A stretch of 64,000 bases of DNA from Desulfurivibrio dismutans (lineage in GTDB: Bacteria > Desulfobacterota > Desulfobulbia > Desulfobulbales > Desulfurivibrionaceae), in contig NZ_JARGDQ010000004.1 in NCBI RefSeq assembly GCF_029210385.1, positions 62,001 through 126,000 of the forward strand. The letters are read 5' to 3'. The notes beneath the pieces are model-generated. The model was not told the DNA's origin. It worked only from the letters and a program-made list of their open reading frames with translations, and made no database searches. Below, in pieces: positions 62,908 to 64,000 of this stretch. Every line of letters starts with the position of its first letter. Within the stretch, counting starts at the first letter, position 1. The position numbers were made by a program, and so were the translations under genes.

Positions 62908-64000
62908 TCAGGCCGTCAGTCGGACCTGGGTCAGGCCGCGCAGAGAGTTGCCGATAAAGATCGCCTCGGCGGCTTGCAGGTCCGCTGGTCGCAGGGTTTC
63001 TTCATGCAGTTTGGGTTGGGGCTGGTCCAGCAGGTGACGGCGCAGCACCCCGTCCAGTAGGCCGGCGCTTACCGGTGGGGTCAGCAGCCGGCTCTGCCGG
63101 CGAACGAAGAGGTTGCTCACCGCCCCTTCCGTCAACTCTCCTCGGGTGTTGATAAACAGCACTTCGCGGTGTCCCGCCGCCAGGGCTTTTTCCCGCTCCC
63201 GGTCGTAAACTTCCCGCCGGCTGGTTTTGTGATACAGCAGTGGCTGGTCGGGGTCAATGGCAATGGGGGCAATGACCACGGTGGGTAAAGGTTGCTCCAC
63301 GTCGCGGCTGGTCGGCGCCGTCTTGCCCTGGTCGACGGCCGCTGGCGGCCAGTTGAAACAGGGGTGGCCGGAAAAGGGGGTGTAGCTCAACTCCAGGGTG
63401 CCGTCCTTGGCCAGGGTAAGCCGGACCCGTTGGGCGTCCATGGCGGCGGCGGTAAAGGCGGCGTCCCGGGCGGTCAGCAGTCGCCGGATCTCTTCCGGGG
63501 CGGCGGCAAAAGCCAGCCGGGTAGCGGAAGCCAACAGCCTTGTTAAGTGCAGCTCCAGCATCCGATAGCCCACGCCCGGCTGCCAGAGTATGGTTTCAAT
63601 GAGCACAAAAGGCGGGGTCGGTCGGCTCAGGAAATTACCTTTCAGTTTGCACTCCCGCCATTCCTGCTCCGGGTCCGAATCATAGACCACCCCGGAACCG
63701 ATGCCCATTTCGGCTACGCCCTGTTCAAGAGTAACGGTGCGAATGGGCACATTGAGCACCATCTCCCGCTTCGGGCTGATAAAACCGATGGCGCCGGTGT
63801 AAACCCCGCGGGGAGCCTGTTCCAGCTTGTGAATAATCTCCATGGTTCTGAGCTTCGGCGCCCCGGTCACCGAGCCGCAGGGAAACAGGGCCCGAAATAT
63901 TTCCGTCAGCCCGGTTTCACGGCGCAATTCGCCCCGGATGGTGGAGGTCATCTGGTGCAGGGTTTCGTAGCTCTCCAGGGTGAACAAATCCAGGGTCTCA
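62908..64000 (-). CDS. PabB-PabC fusion: aminodeoxychorismate synthase component I / 4-amino-4-deoxychorismate lyase (5' end beyond the window)
   Basis: At least 363 residues remain. The right part is the end of the chorismate-binding PabB domain: EIFRALFPCGSVTGAPKLRT, EIIHKLEQAPRGVYTGAIGF, AEMGIGSGVVYDSDPEQEW, ECKLKGNFL. It is fused to a PabC-like aminotransferase class IV domain (LLYHKTSRREVYDRER, EVLFINTRGELTEGAVSNLF, GLLDGVLRRHLL, and EAIFIGNSLRGL). Together they make 4-aminobenzoate for folate. The frame stays open to base 64000, so the start lies outside. It ends 27 bases after the palindromic element. Confidence 0.92.
   Translation of the reverse strand, partial: ETLDLFTLESYETLHQMTSTIRGELRRETGLTEIFRALFPCGSVTGAPKLRTMEIIHKLEQAPRGVYTGAIGFISPKREMVLNVPIRTVTLEQGVAEMGIGSGVVYDSDPEQEWRECKLKGNFLSRPTPPFVLIETILWQPGVGYRMLELHLTRLLASATRLAFAAAPEEIRRLLTARDAAFTAAAMDAQRVRLTLAKDGTLELSYTPFSGHPCFNWPPAAVDQGKTAPTSRDVEQPLPTVVIAPIAIDPDQPLLYHKTSRREVYDREREKALAAGHREVLFINTRGELTEGAVSNLFVRRQSRLLTPPVSAGLLDGVLRRHLLDQPQPKLHEETLRPADLQAAEAIFIGNSLRGLTQVRLTA

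Noticed and set aside
1-64000. CRISPR arrays, insertion sequences, prophage genes
   Set aside because: No regularly spaced direct repeats with unique spacers, no transposase or phage structural genes were seen.

Overview
The window is GC-rich, densely coded DNA with no insertion sequence, prophage or CRISPR array. The gene content points to an anaerobic sulfur-metabolising Desulfobacterota, probably a Desulfobulbia of the Desulfurivibrio type: a fused electron-transfer flavoprotein next to ETF:quinone oxidoreductase, a polysulfide/thiosulfate-reductase-like molybdoenzyme, hydrogenase maturation genes, selenocysteine synthase, and many c-di-GMP and two-component proteins. The taxonomic assignment is inference from gene content; no rRNA is present.

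Layout: 1-93 holds the 5' end of a superoxide dismutase gene. 344-7423 (+) carries a DUF502 membrane protein, aat, etfBA, ETF:QO and a Na/Pi cotransporter. 7428-9369 (-) carries small uncharacterised proteins, a DUF4870-type protein and a TorD-like chaperone. 9464-17606 (-) is the most interesting block: a membrane-anchor/catalytic/FeS molybdoenzyme operon, preceded on the same strand by a four-gene set consisting of a predicted selenocysteine-containing periplasmic rhodanese, a PhnD-like lipoprotein, a histidine kinase and a LuxR-type regulator. The rhodanese is hidden from ordinary gene calling because an in-frame TGA splits it; the TGA sits where relatives have a second cysteine and is followed by a good bacterial SECIS-like hairpin. 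selA at 25038-26516 shows that selenocysteine synthesis is plausible in this organism.

17827-32363 holds mtfA, an M20 peptidase, a GNAT enzyme, a FapA-family protein, CBS and unknown proteins, selA, a TPR protein, a LOG-family protein, a DUF945 protein and a phosphotransferase. 32407-36834 (-) is a GGDEF/EAL protein with a c-type haem motif followed by a SpoIIE phosphatase and an RsbW-like kinase. 37127-43579 (+) is a hypABFCDE hydrogenase maturation cluster without hydrogenase genes in the window. 43611-52980 has signalling proteins, a phospholipase D family protein and two uncharacterised proteins. 53072-56282 has FKBP, a strong bidirectional terminator, and a STAS-chemoreceptor pair. 56282-60366 has a SIMPL protein and a GspE-like ATPase with a MinD-like partner. 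60409-64000 has tRNA-Arg(CCU), NAD(P)HX repair, a CBS protein and the 3' part of a pabBC fusion.

Two repeat families stand out. One is a palindromic element (core GATCACGGGGCACCGC) seen five times, once inserted in frame inside hypF. The other is a 107-bp structured repeat present upstream of aat and upstream of the MinD-like gene.
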